A stretch of 30,819 bases of DNA from an uncultured Eubacterium sp. (GTDB taxonomy: Bacteria; Bacillota; Clostridia; Lachnospirales; Lachnospiraceae): contig CAJTVR010000041.1 of NCBI GenBank assembly GCA_910580075.1, positions 10,236-41,054 on the forward strand, read 5' to 3'. Under the pieces are notes generated by a model. That model saw nothing but the letters and a program-made list of their open reading frames with translations, had not been told where the DNA came from and did no database searches. Positions 1-8,700 of this stretch are shown piece by piece; the stretch's first letter is position 1; every line of letters begins with the position of its first letter. The translations under genes and the position numbers were made by a program.

Positions 1-633
1 ATCCATGCGGTTAAGACAAAAGAAGTGCCGGAATTAAACGATGAGTTTGTTTCGCTTGTATCAGAGTTTGAAACGCTGGATGAATATAAAGAAGACGTGA
101 AAAAGAAGCTGTTGAAACGTAAAGAAGATGCAGCAAAGGGTGCAAAAGAAGACGAGGCAGTACAGCAGATTATCGATGCATCTGAAATGGAAATTCCGGA
201 TCCGATGATTGATATGCAGTGTGAAAACATGATTCAGGAATTTGAATCCCGCATTTCCCAGCAGGGTCTTACATTAGAGCAGTATATGCAGTTTTCCGGT
301 TCCAGCATAGAAAAAATGAAAGATCAGGTGCGTCCGGAAGCAGTACAGCGTATTCAGAGCAGCCTGGTATTAGAGCAGATTGCAAAAGAAGAAAATGTGG
401 AAGTAACTGAAGAAGAAATCAGTGCACAGATTGAAAAACTTGCAGCTGCTTATGGCATGCCTGGCGAAAAGATGAAAGAGTTTTTAAGCGATGAAGACAA
501 AGAAAGCATCGAAAGAAATATTTCTGTTGAAAAAGCAGTTGCCATTATTATGGAACATGCGGTAGAAGTAGAAAAAGAAGAAAATGCAGAAAATTCAAAT
601 GAAGAAAAAGCACAGGCTGATGATGCCGAATAA
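1..633 (+). CDS. tig: Trigger factor, 3' part (5' end outside window)
   Basis: This is the C-terminal part of the ribosome-associated chaperone and prolyl isomerase trigger factor, which shelters nascent chains at the exit tunnel. The frame is open from base 1 (Ile-His-Ala-Val-Lys), so the gene starts upstream; a GTG at 25 is an internal valine, not a start. The visible part begins at the end of the FKBP-type isomerase domain (the segment reading KEVPELNDEF is typical of that junction) and covers the helical C-terminal chaperone domain. The tail is rich in Glu, Lys and Asn. The neighbours clpP and clpX follow, the usual tig-clpP-clpX order in Firmicutes and proteobacteria. The ribosome-binding N-terminal domain is not in the window. 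Confidence 0.96.
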   Translation: MHAVKTKEVPELNDEFVSLVSEFETLDEYKEDVKKKLLKRKEDAAKGAKEDEAVQQIIDASEMEIPDPMIDMQCENMIQEFESRISQQGLTLEQYMQFSGSSIEKMKDQVRPEAVQRIQSSLVLEQIAKEENVEVTEEEISAQIEKLAAAYGMPGEKMKEFLSDEDKESIERNISVEKAVAIIMEHAVEVEKEENAENSNEEKAQADDAE

Positions 634-803
634 CAGGTAAGAAGTTTTCTGGCTAAGTCACAGCAGGTGATGAATAGACAGTGTTCAGGCAGGGCTTTAA
701 GCTGGTTTTATCTGTCTGGATACTGCAGCAGTGTAAGTATGCGGACGCAGGCTGACAGATTGGCTGAAAATCAAGCCGTCCGTGAGAACATGGAGGAATC
801 AGT

Positions 804-1394
804 ATGAGTTTAGTACCTTATGTCATTGAGCAGACAAGCCGGGGCGAGCGCAGTTATGACATTTATTCCCGCCTGTTAAAGGACAGGATTATATTCCTTG
901 GGGAAGAGGTAAATGAAACAACGGCAAGCATTACGGTAGCACAGTTGTTATTTTTAGAATCAGAAGACCCGGGTAAGGATATTCATCTGTACATTAATTC
1001 TCCGGGCGGAATGGTAACTGCCGGGCTGGCAATTTATGATACTATGCAGTACATCAAGTGTGATGTGTCCACAATCTGTATCGGACTTGCGGCAAGCATG
1101 GGTGCATTTTTGCTAGCCGGCGGTGCAAAGGGCAAGCGTATGGCGCTGCCGAATGCTGAGATTATGATTCACCAGCCGTCCGGCGGTGCCAGGGGCCAGG
1201 CTACGGAGATTCAGATCGCAGCAGAAAATATTTTGAAAACAAAGAAAAAGCTGAACGAAATGCTTGCAGCAAATACAGGCAAGCCGGTAGAGGTCGTTGC
1301 ACAGGATACAGAACGTGACCATTTTATGGATGCGAAAGAAGCGTTAGAGTACGGCCTGATTGACAGCATAGTGACGAATCGTGAGAAAGAATAG
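804..1394 (+). CDS. clpP: ATP-dependent Clp protease proteolytic subunit ClpP
   Basis: Serine peptidase that forms the two-ring barrel of the Clp protease in the cytoplasm; an ATPase such as ClpX or ClpC feeds it unfolded substrate. The 196-residue length is standard. The catalytic triad is visible: Ser98 in GLAASMGA, His123 in MIHQP, and Asp172 in ERDHFM. The substrate-binding stretch INSPGG lies near residue 64. The start ATG follows a GGAGG site at about 8 bases. It lies 170 bp after tig, and clpX starts 19 bp after its stop, so clpP and clpX are very likely co-transcribed. No CtsR or CIRCE operator was seen upstream. Confidence 0.98.
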   Translation: MSLVPYVIEQTSRGERSYDIYSRLLKDRIIFLGEEVNETTASITVAQLLFLESEDPGKDIHLYINSPGGMVTAGLAIYDTMQYIKCDVSTICIGLAASMGAFLLAGGAKGKRMALPNAEIMIHQPSGGARGQATEIQIAAENILKTKKKLNEMLAANTGKPVEVVAQDTERDHFMDAKEALEYGLIDSIVTNREKE

Positions 1395-1413
1395 GTTAAA
1401 GAGGGGTGACGTA

Positions 1414-2682
1414 ATGGCAGGCAAAAGCAGCGACGGCAAAGTAAGGTGTTCCTTTTGCGGCAAGCCGCAGGAACAGGTACGAAAGCTGATTGCCGGACCG
1501 AATGGAGCATACATCTGTGATGAGTGTGTAGATATCTGTTCTGAGATTATTGAAGAGGAATTTGCGCGCGAAGAGGCAGAGATGGAAGAAACAGAAACGG
1601 AAATTGAAACTCCGTTTGAGATAAATCTTCAAAAACCGGAAAAATTAAAAGCCTTTCTGGATGATTATGTCATCGGGCAGGATGAAGCAAAAAAAGTGTT
1701 ATCTGTTTCCGTATACAATCATTATAAGCGGATTCTTGCTGACACGGAGCCGGATGATGTGGAACTGCAGAAGAGCAATATACTCATGCTTGGACCGACC
1801 GGATCCGGTAAAACTCTGCTTGCACAGACCCTGGCAAGAGTTTTAAATGTTCCGTTTGCCATTGCAGATGCGACGACACTGACAGAAGCAGGCTATGTCG
1901 GAGAAGATGTTGAAAATATACTTCTGAAGCTGATCCAGGCAGCAGAGTATGACATAGAACGTGCCCAGTACGGCATCATATATATTGACGAAATTGACAA
2001 GATTACAAAAAAATCGGAAAATGTATCAATTACAAGGGATGTTTCCGGCGAAGGCGTGCAGCAGGCATTACTGAAAATTTTAGAAGGAACAAATGCGTCT
2101 GTTCCGCCTCAGGGCGGCAGAAAACATCCGCAGCAGGAACTGATTCAGATTGATACGACAAATATTCTCTTCCTTTGCGGCGGAGCCTTTGACGGGCTCG
2201 AAAAGATTATTGAAACCAGGATGGACCAGAAATCAATTGGTTTCAATGCGAAGATTTCGGAAATTTCAGAAAAAAGCATCACAGATGCGTTAAAACACAC
2301 AATGCCTCAGGATCTGGTGAAATTCGGACTGATACCGGAATTTGTAGGACGCGTGCCGGTTATGGTTTCTCTGGATTCCTTAGACAAAACCGCGTTAAAA
2401 CGGATTCTGACAGAGCCGAAAAATTCACTGATCAAGCAGTACTGCAAGCTGTTTGCATTAGACGGCATAGATCTGGAATTTAAAGAGGATGCAATAGAGG
2501 CAATTGCAGATAAATCGTTAGAAAGAAAGACCGGGGCGAGGGGGCTGCGTGCTATTATGGAAAGTACGCTGATGGATCTGATGTACAGGATTCCGTCTGA
2601 TGATATGATCACCAAGTGTACGATTACAAAAGAGGCAGTAGATAAAACCGGTGAGCCGCTGATTGAATATAAGAGCGCTTAG
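1414..2682 (+). CDS. clpX: ATP-dependent Clp protease ATP-binding subunit ClpX
   Basis: AAA+ unfoldase that recognises tagged or regulatory proteins and threads them into ClpP. An N-terminal zinc-binding domain is visible with cysteines in CSFC (12, 15) and CDEC (35, 38). The Walker A motif GPTGSGKT is near residues 127-134, the pore-loop region GYVGED follows, and Walker B is IIYIDEID. The length of 422 residues is typical. The ATG at 1414 is preferred because a GAGGGGTG site sits about 7 bases upstream; an in-frame GTG at 1381 would overlap the end of clpP and has no good ribosome binding site. Two hairpins follow the stop, which suggests the tig-clpP-clpX transcript ends here. Confidence 0.98.
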   Translation: MAGKSSDGKVRCSFCGKPQEQVRKLIAGPNGAYICDECVDICSEIIEEEFAREEAEMEETETEIETPFEINLQKPEKLKAFLDDYVIGQDEAKKVLSVSVYNHYKRILADTEPDDVELQKSNILMLGPTGSGKTLLAQTLARVLNVPFAIADATTLTEAGYVGEDVENILLKLIQAAEYDIERAQYGIIYIDEIDKITKKSENVSITRDVSGEGVQQALLKILEGTNASVPPQGGRKHPQQELIQIDTTNILFLCGGAFDGLEKIIETRMDQKSIGFNAKISEISEKSITDALKHTMPQDLVKFGLIPEFVGRVPVMVSLDSLDKTALKRILTEPKNSLIKQYCKLFALDGIDLEFKEDAIEAIADKSLERKTGARGLRAIMESTLMDLMYRIPSDDMITKCTITKEAVDKTGEPLIEYKSA

Positions 2683-2690
2683 AATGGCTG

Positions 2691-2729
2691 CAGTACACAC
2701 CGTATTCTGCAATAACGGCTGTGTACTGT
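2691..2729 (+). other. Hairpin after clpX
   Basis: An inverted repeat pairs CAGTACACA-CCGT with ACGG-TGTGTACTG across a loop of about 10 bases, starting 8 bp after the clpX stop. It has no T-run of its own and lies just before a classic terminator. It may stabilise the 3' end of the clpX mRNA. Confidence 0.75.
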
Positions 2730-2733
2730 CATA

Positions 2734-2766
2734 GGAGGAGAACCAGAAGCGGGTCTCCTCTTTTTG
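2734..2766 (+). terminator. Rho-independent terminator of tig-clpP-clpX
   Basis: GGAGGAGA pairs with TCTCCTC around a short loop and is followed at once by TTTTT. It lies between clpX and lon, so lon is probably transcribed separately. The AT-rich stretch 2764-2792 could hold a weak lon promoter, but no convincing -35/-10 pair was seen. Confidence 0.8.
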
Positions 2767-2824
2767 TTATAGAATTATAAATTTAATAATATCGGGCTAA
2801 AGACCAGAAGTGAGGAAAGCAGTT

Positions 2825-5155
2825 ATGTGTGAAATAATGAAAATAATGCCGGCAGTGCCTCTGCGCGGCATGGTAATTCTCCCGGGAATGATCGTTCATT
2901 TTGACATCAGCAAACCGCATTCGGTCCATGCAGTAGAAGAGGCTATGCAGAAGGATGAAAAAATTTTCCTGATCACCTTAAAGAATCCAGGTGCGGATAT
3001 GCCCGAAGCAGATGATTTCTATGAAGTCGGCGTGATTGCTAAAATAAAACAGCTGATTAAAATGCCAAATCATATTGTGCGGGTGCTGGTCGAAGGCATA
3101 GAACGTGCAGGATTGCAGGAAATTGTGCAGAACTCGGATTATTACATGGTGCAGGTCATGCGCTATGACAAAGAGGCAGAAGGAGAAGTGATGCCTCAGG
3201 CGCTGGAAGCGATGTTAATGAGCATGAAAGAAAATATCCGCAGTTACTGCGAGCTGAATCCGCGTACGGGGCGTGATTTCTTAAAACAGATTGAAGAAAC
3301 AGATCAGGCAGATGTTCTCATTGACATGGCAGCAAACAGCATGCCGTTTCATTACGAGCATAAACAGCAGATTTTGTCGGCAGTGAATCTGGTACAGCGT
3401 TATGAAGTGTTTGTAGGTATTCTGCTGAATGAAATAGAAGTCATTGCCATTAAAAATGATTTTCAGACAAAACTAAAAAATGCAGTTGATAAAAATCAAA
3501 GGGAATATATCCTGCGGGAACAGATGCATTTAATACGGGAGGAGCTTGGAGAAACAAATACTGATTCTGACATTGAAAAATTCCGCTCTAAAACTAACAA
3601 ACTCAAAGCAGACAAAGAAGTAAAGGACAGGCTGTATGAAGAAATCAGCCGTTTTCAAAACCTTCCCGTCAGCTCTTCGGAAAGTGCAGTCGTCAGAGGC
3701 TATATCGAGACACTGTTAGAGCTGCCGTGGAATAAATGTTCAAAGGACCATAAAGATATCAAAAATGCAGAACGGATTTTAAACAAAGACCATTACGGCA
3801 TGGAAAAGGTCAAGGAGCGTGTGCTGGAATTTCTCGCTGTGCGCAGTCTGACCAGTAAAGGGGACAGCCCGATTATCTGTCTGGCAGGGCCTCCGGGAAC
3901 AGGAAAGACCAGTATTGCAAAGTCGGTCGCATCTGCGCTGGATAAAAAATATGTCCGTATCTGCCTCGGAGGCGTCCGGGACGAAGCAGAAATACGCGGC
4001 CATAGAAAGACTTATGTAGGAGCTATGCCAGGGCGTATTGTAACGGGACTAAAAAGTGCCGGCGTGAAAAACCCTCTGATGCTTCTGGACGAAATAGACA
4101 AACTTGGCAGCGATTTCAAAGGTGACCCGGCGTCTGCTCTGCTGGAAGTGCTGGACAGCGAACAGAACAGCCGCTTCAGCGACCATTATGTGGAAGTGCC
4201 GGTGGATTTATCAGAGGTCATGTTTATTGCAACGGCCAATGACGTCGGAAATATACCGAGACCGTTATTAGACCGCATGGAAATCATTGAAGTATCCAGC
4301 TATACAGAAAATGAAAAGCTGCATATTGCCAAAGAGCATCTGCTGGCAAAGCAGATTAAGAAAAACGGTCTGAAACCGGATCAGCTTTTCATCAGCGACA
4401 AAGCGCTGGCAAAGATCATCAGCGGCTATACAAAAGAAGCGGGCGTCCGCAGCCTGGAACGCAAAATCGGCGCAGTCTGCCGCAAAGCAGCCAGGATAAT
4501 TTATGAAAAGGAAAAAGAATGCGTACGCGTCACCGGAAGCAATCTGGAAAAATTCCTGGGCATTGTCCGCTATACGCCGGAATCGATCAATGAAAAAGAT
4601 GATGTCGGTGTTGTCCGCGGCCTGGCATGGACAAGCGCCGGCGGCGTAACGCTGGAAGTAGAAGTAAACTGCATGCCGGGAAAAGGCGAGATGAAGCTGA
4701 CAGGAAAGCTGGGCGATGTGATGAAGGAATCGGCAATGGCAGCATTAAGCTGTGTCCGTTCCCTGGCCGAGGATTACCGCATCGAAGAAGATTACTTTAC
4801 AAAGCATGAATTTCATATCCATATCCCGGAAGGCGCAACGCCAAAAGACGGTCCGTCTGCAGGCATTACAATGGCAGTGGCCATTCTCTCAGCTGTGACA
4901 GGCATTCCGGTCTATGCCAATGTGGCAATGACAGGCGAAATTACGCTGCGGGGAAGAGTACTTCCGATCGGAGGTTTAAAAGAAAAGCTGCTTGCGGCAA
5001 AAAATGCCGGTATTCAAACCGTCTGTGTGCCGAAAAAGAATGAAAAAGATTTGTCGGAAATTGATGATGAAATTACAAAAGGCTTAAATATTCAGCTCGT
5101 AGAGCAGATTCGGGAAGTTCTGGATATATCGTTTGTAAAAACAGGTCATGAGTAA
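2825..5155 (+). CDS. lon: ATP-dependent protease Lon
   Basis: Cytoplasmic AAA+ serine protease that degrades misfolded and short-lived regulatory proteins. The LON substrate-binding domain (MPAVPLRGMVILPGM) begins at the N-terminus. A coiled middle follows, then Walker A GPPGTGKT, Walker B LMLLDEID, and a C-terminal peptidase domain with Ser678 in DGPSAG and Lys721 in GGLKEK, the spacing known for the Ser-Lys dyad of E. coli Lon. The protein has 776 residues from the ATG at 2825, which has GAGGAA about 8 bases upstream; a GTG at 2810 in the same frame lacks a site. It is a single-chain LonA, not membrane-anchored LonB, since no transmembrane segment is seen. Confidence 0.97.
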   Translation: MCEIMKIMPAVPLRGMVILPGMIVHFDISKPHSVHAVEEAMQKDEKIFLITLKNPGADMPEADDFYEVGVIAKIKQLIKMPNHIVRVLVEGIERAGLQEIVQNSDYYMVQVMRYDKEAEGEVMPQALEAMLMSMKENIRSYCELNPRTGRDFLKQIEETDQADVLIDMAANSMPFHYEHKQQILSAVNLVQRYEVFVGILLNEIEVIAIKNDFQTKLKNAVDKNQREYILREQMHLIREELGETNTDSDIEKFRSKTNKLKADKEVKDRLYEEISRFQNLPVSSSESAVVRGYIETLLELPWNKCSKDHKDIKNAERILNKDHYGMEKVKERVLEFLAVRSLTSKGDSPIICLAGPPGTGKTSIAKSVASALDKKYVRICLGGVRDEAEIRGHRKTYVGAMPGRIVTGLKSAGVKNPLMLLDEIDKLGSDFKGDPASALLEVLDSEQNSRFSDHYVEVPVDLSEVMFIATANDVGNIPRPLLDRMEIIEVSSYTENEKLHIAKEHLLAKQIKKNGLKPDQLFISDKALAKIISGYTKEAGVRSLERKIGAVCRKAARIIYEKEKECVRVTGSNLEKFLGIVRYTPESINEKDDVGVVRGLAWTSAGGVTLEVEVNCMPGKGEMKLTGKLGDVMKESAMAALSCVRSLAEDYRIEEDYFTKHEFHIHIPEGATPKDGPSAGITMAVAILSAVTGIPVYANVAMTGEITLRGRVLPIGGLKEKLLAAKNAGIQTVCVPKKNEKDLSEIDDEITKGLNIQLVEQIREVLDISFVKTGHE

Positions 5156-5243
5156 AAGAGGCAGCATCATCAGAGTGGAAAGTATCGTACAGCAGCTGTG
5201 GGAAGCAGATGGAAAGACTGAACTGGAACCAGGGCAGAAACCG

Positions 5244-5363
5244 GTCAGAAACAGCCTGTGAGCAGCGGTGCAGTATAAACTGGCCGGAAAACAGCCTGTG
5301 AGCAGCGGTGCAGTATATAACTGGCCGGGAAACAGTCTGTTAGCAGCAGGCAGTATAAATTGT
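5244..5363. repeat. Three tandem repeats of about 40 bp before ysxC
   Basis: Two nearly identical units begin around 5244 and 5284 (core ACAGCCTGTGAGCAGCGGTG at 5251 and 5291) and a third, diverged unit begins near 5325 (ACAGTCTGTTAGCAGCAGG). The period is 40-41 bp. They fill the middle of the 300-bp gap between lon and ysxC. Short ORFs crossing them have no ribosome binding site and no protein-like composition. Flanking sequence (GCAGCAGTGC at 5381) may be further decayed units. Nothing else was recognised in the gap. Confidence 0.85.
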
Positions 5364-5455
5364 CAGAAGAATGGCTGCCAGCAGCAGTGCAAAATGCGGC
5401 AGAACAACAGAGGCTGTGAAGTAACAGACAGACTGAGTGAGCAGAGGAGAATTGT

Positions 5456-6085
5456 ATGATTATTAGAAATGCAGAACTGGAAACTGTGTGCGGCGTGACA
5501 AGCAGGATACCGGAACATGAACTGCCGGAGATTGCATTTGCGGGGAAGTCCAATGTAGGGAAATCATCTCTGATTAATGCCCTGATGAACCGCAAGTCTT
5601 TAGCCAGAACTTCTTCACAGCCAGGGAAGACACAGACCATTAACTTTTATAATATTAACAGATTTATGTATCTGGTTGACCTTCCTGGATATGGTTTTAC
5701 GAAAGCGCCTGAATCAGAACGTGTAAAATGGGGTAAAATGGTAGAAAGATACCTGCATGCGTCCAGACAGCTGAAGTCGGTATTTCTTCTGACGGATATC
5801 CGCCATAAGCCGTCGGCGAATGACAAAAAGATGTATGACTGGATGATTTACCAGGGATTCCGCCCGATGATTGTCGCTACAAAGCTGGACAAACTGAAAC
5901 GCTCGCAGGTGGCAAAATCTGTCAGAGACATCCGGGAAGGACTCGGGATGCGTGAGGAAGATATCCTGATACCGTTTTCGGCGCAGACAAAGCAGGGACG
6001 GGATGAAATCTGGCAGGTTATGGATGAACTGACAGGATGGGAGGAACCAAAGAAGGAGGCCGGAAAGGAAAGAGCAGGACATTGA
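5456..6085 (+). CDS. ysxC: Ribosome biogenesis GTP-binding protein YsxC/EngB
   Basis: TRAFAC-class GTPase needed for late assembly of the 50S ribosomal subunit. The motifs are in order: G1 GKSNVGKSS (residues 30-38), the switch I region around ARTSSQPGKTQ, G3 DLPG (75-78) and G4 TKLDK (142-146). The length of 209 residues is typical. The ATG is preceded by AGAGGAGA. The usual lon-ysxC adjacency of Firmicutes is kept, but a 300-bp gap with tandem repeats separates them. The stop overlaps the proposed TTG start of the metal-binding protein gene, so translation of the two may be coupled. Confidence 0.97.
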   Translation: MIIRNAELETVCGVTSRIPEHELPEIAFAGKSNVGKSSLINALMNRKSLARTSSQPGKTQTINFYNINRFMYLVDLPGYGFTKAPESERVKWGKMVERYLHASRQLKSVFLLTDIRHKPSANDKKMYDWMIYQGFRPMIVATKLDKLKRSQVAKSVRDIREGLGMREEDILIPFSAQTKQGRDEIWQVMDELTGWEEPKKEAGKERAGH

Positions 6086-6990
6086 AAAATAAGTATGTAT
6101 TTGTAACAGTCATGCTTTTGACACTGATGTCAGCAAGCATTTTTCTGACCAGTCTTTATGTCCGGCATGACCGGTCTGGGAATGCGCATCAGTTTCAGGC
6201 TGTAACATCTTTCTATCCGGTATATATTGCTGCCCGTAATATTATCGGAGACTGCAGCGGTGTTACACTGGTAAATTTAAGTGAACCGCAGACAGGCTGT
6301 ATGCACGATTATCAGCTGACAGCAGAAGATATGAAAAAACTCTCCCAGGCAGATGTGTTTATTGTAAATGGTGGCGGCATCGAAAATTTTCTGGCGGAAA
6401 CCGGTACGCAGTATCCGGATCTTCAGATGATTTACGCCAGTGAACGGCTGGAGCTGCTGGATGACAACGCACATGCCTGGATGAGTGTAAAAGACTATAT
6501 GGTCCAGGTACAGACGATAGCAGACGGGCTTGCCAGGGCTGACAAAAGCCACGGGGATGTGTATCAGAAAAACTGTGCAGATTATCTGAAAAAACTGGAG
6601 GTACTGCGCCAGCGCCAGGAAGAAACCGCGCAAAAATATGCGTCTTTGGATGCTGTAATTTTTCACGAAGCATTCGAATATATGGCCAGAGATTTTCAGT
6701 TAAGGGTACAGGGAAGCATGGATCTGGATGAAGAACGCCAGGTCAGTGCCGGCGAGGTGGCAGATATTTTAGCACAGATTCGTGAGCACGGGGTAAAAAT
6801 CATTCTGGCAGAAGAACTGTATGGAAAACGCATGTGCGAGACAGTGAGCAGGGAAATGCCGGATGTACATGCAGTTTATCTGGATACCTGTGTGCGGGGA
6901 AACTATGAGGCGGACAGTTACCTGAAAGCGATGGAGGAGAATCTGCTGCGGCTGGAAGAAGCATTTGATTATGCGCAGAGTTATATATAG
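6082..6990 (+). CDS. Metal ABC transporter substrate-binding protein (ZnuA/TroA family)
   Basis: Extracytoplasmic receptor that captures zinc or manganese for the ABC transporter encoded just downstream. The fold is recognised by the family segments around CMHDYQLT, ADVFIVNGGGIE and HAWMS. Likely metal ligands, numbered from the TTG, are His75, His131, His195 (VIFHEAFEY) and Glu244 or Glu245. The N-terminus has one hydrophobic stretch (about residues 5-26) but no lipobox cysteine, so it is either a cleaved signal or a membrane anchor, unusual for a Gram-positive member that is normally a lipoprotein. The TTG overlaps the ysxC stop. An in-frame ATG at 6037 would add 15 charged residues and is the alternative start. 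The metal cannot be told from sequence, and the His-rich loop of many zinc receptors is absent. Confidence 0.88.
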   Translation: MKNKYVFVTVMLLTLMSASIFLTSLYVRHDRSGNAHQFQAVTSFYPVYIAARNIIGDCSGVTLVNLSEPQTGCMHDYQLTAEDMKKLSQADVFIVNGGGIENFLAETGTQYPDLQMIYASERLELLDDNAHAWMSVKDYMVQVQTIADGLARADKSHGDVYQKNCADYLKKLEVLRQRQEETAQKYASLDAVIFHEAFEYMARDFQLRVQGSMDLDEERQVSAGEVADILAQIREHGVKIILAEELYGKRMCETVSREMPDVHAVYLDTCVRGNYEADSYLKAMEENLLRLEEAFDYAQSYI

Positions 6991-7080
6991 GATTCCCGGA
7001 CGCCGGGCGGAGAAACTTTTTCCTTTTTCTGTTCGCAGGCGGAACAGAAAAAGGAAAACGTGTCTCTTCCCAGCGTCCGG
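6990..7080. repeat. Compact palindromic repeat (short form of the 290-bp family)
   Basis: A nearly complete hairpin starts at the stop codon of the metal-binding protein gene. CCGGACGCCGGG at 6996 pairs with CCCAGCGTCCGG ending at 7080, and TTTCCTTTTTCTGTTC pairs with GAACAGAAAAAGGAAA. Its left arm matches the left arm of the copy at 30291, while its right arm is the reverse complement of the left arm of the copy at 25139. It therefore looks like two left arms head to head, with the 200-bp interior missing. It lies within an operon, between receptor and ATPase genes. Confidence 0.88.
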
Positions 7081-7141
7081 ATCAATTATCCGAAGAAACT
7101 GTCTGTATTTAAATTCCGCATACGAAGGAGCGGCTTTAATA

Positions 7142-7888
7142 ATGAGAAAAATAATAAAACCCTGCGGGCTTCACTGCATAAAAATCAGTCACTTAGGTGT
7201 AACCATCGGCTCCCAGGAAATTTTAACAGATATTAATCTCCATATTCACTGCGGTTCGCTGAATGCAGTCGTCGGAAAAAACGGAGCCGGTAAATCTACG
7301 CTGGTAAAGGCAGTGCTGGGAGAACTTCCCTATACGGGCAGTATAGCATTTAAAGACAGGGAAGACGGCAGGGTGCAGAAACTGAAAATCGGCTATGTAC
7401 CGCAGAATCTGATGATTGAAAAACACACGCCTGTCAGTGTTTATGACCTGATCGCCAGCTATCAGTCGCATGTTCCGGTATTTCTTCATAAAAAGAAACG
7501 CCTTTATCAGGAGATTCAGGAGAGCCTGAAAGTATTTGAAGCAGATACTCTTATAGACAAGCAGGTATGCAGCCTGTCCGGCGGAGAGCTTCAGCGGGTA
7601 CTGCTGACACTGGCTGTGATGGATGAGCCGAATCTGCTGCTGTTAGACGAGCCGGTATCCGGAATTGACCAGAATGGAATGGAGCTTTTTTACCGGCTGA
7701 TCGACTATCTGAAGCGGAATTTTGATCTGGCAGTGATTTTGATTTCGCATGATTTAGACTATGTGGCAAAGTATGCAGACTGGGTGATACTGCTGGATAA
7801 GACAGTTCTCAAACAGGGCACAGTCAAAGAGGTTTATGGCAGCAGCCAGTTCAGGCAGGTGTTTGGAGATACGGGGGTATATTTGTGA
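7142..7888 (+). CDS. Metal ABC transporter ATP-binding protein (ZnuC family)
   Basis: Cytoplasmic ATPase that powers the metal importer. Walker A GKNGAGKST lies near residues 44-52, the signature is LSGGELQR, Walker B is LLLLDEP, and the H-loop is ISHD. The 248 residues match the family. The ATG at 7142 has AAGGAG about 12 bases upstream. The frame is open further upstream to 6965, but that part runs through the palindromic repeat and is not coding in character. The permease start overlaps this stop (GTGA), so the two are translationally coupled. The 151-bp gap after the receptor gene, holding the repeat hairpin, may lower or separate expression. Confidence 0.93.
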   Translation: MRKIIKPCGLHCIKISHLGVTIGSQEILTDINLHIHCGSLNAVVGKNGAGKSTLVKAVLGELPYTGSIAFKDREDGRVQKLKIGYVPQNLMIEKHTPVSVYDLIASYQSHVPVFLHKKKRLYQEIQESLKVFEADTLIDKQVCSLSGGELQRVLLTLAVMDEPNLLLLDEPVSGIDQNGMELFYRLIDYLKRNFDLAVILISHDLDYVAKYADWVILLDKTVLKQGTVKEVYGSSQFRQVFGDTGVYL

Positions 7889-8700
7889 TTCGTTTTTTTA
7901 CGGAATGGCTGCAGTATGATTTTATGATAAATGCATTTGTGGCAGTTTTAATTATCTCGCCGCTGTTTGGGATACTTGGAACCATGATTGTGGAACGCAA
8001 AATGGCTTTCTTTTCCGATGCGCTTGGGCATTCTGCTCTGACAGGAATTGCCATAGGCGTACTGCTCGGAGCAGCAGATACAGAAATTCCCATGATGCTG
8101 TTTGCAGCCGCATTTGCTTTGCTGTTAAACAAACTGAGCAGTACGGGGATTGCGGCAAATGATACGCTTATTTCTGTATTTTCCAGCTGCAGCATCGCAG
8201 CCGGACTTGCGATTTTATCAAAAGGCGGCAATTTCAGCCAGTATTCCAGCCTGCTGGTCGGGGATATTCTGAGTATTTCACATGCTGAAATCGTATATCT
8301 GGCAGTGATTTTTGCAGTCACGCTTATATTCTGGTTTTTTTGCTTTAACAGCCTTCATGCAGCGGGATTTCACAGGACACTTGCAAAAAGCAGGCATATA
8401 CCTGTGCGGCTGATGGAAAATCTGTTTGCTGTCCTGACTGCGCTGACGGTGACGGTCTCAATTAAGTGGGTGGGCATTCTGATTATTAATGCACTGCTGA
8501 TTCTGCCCGCAGCTTCAGGGCGGAATATATCGGAAAATTTGAGGGAATACCACTTGTTTTCAGTTATTTTTTCGGTTTTCTCTGGAATTTTCGGACTTTT
8601 GGTTTCCTATTTTACAAATGTGGCTACAGGACCGGTCATTGTGATCTTTGCGTCCATGATTTATTTTGCAACTTATCTGTATGGCAGCAGAATCCAATAG
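7885..8700 (+). CDS. Metal ABC transporter permease (ZnuB family)
   Basis: Integral membrane subunit forming the metal channel; about eight hydrophobic segments are visible along 271 residues. The opening (FMINAFVAVLI) and the region RKMAFFSDALGHSALTGIAIG are typical of the ABC-3 permease family. The GTG start overlaps the stop of the ATPase gene and has GGGGGT seven bases upstream. It is the last gene of the receptor-ATPase-permease set; no regulator gene or recognisable Zur box was found nearby. The -35 box of the following mecA promoter appears to overlap this stop codon. Confidence 0.93.
   Translation: MIRFFTEWLQYDFMINAFVAVLIISPLFGILGTMIVERKMAFFSDALGHSALTGIAIGVLLGAADTEIPMMLFAAAFALLLNKLSSTGIAANDTLISVFSSCSIAAGLAILSKGGNFSQYSSLLVGDILSISHAEIVYLAVIFAVTLIFWFFCFNSLHAAGFHRTLAKSRHIPVRLMENLFAVLTALTVTVSIKWVGILIINALLILPAASGRNISENLREYHLFSVIFSVFSGIFGLLVSYFTNVATGPVIVIFASMIYFATYLYGSRIQ

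Noticed and set aside
634..803. Possible CtsR or CIRCE heat-shock operator before clpP
   Set aside because: Neither the CtsR heptad repeat nor the CIRCE inverted repeat was found on reading the gap.
6965..7141. N-terminal extension of the metal transporter ATPase
   Set aside because: The open frame passes through the hairpin repeat; the ATG at 7142 has a ribosome binding site and gives the family length.
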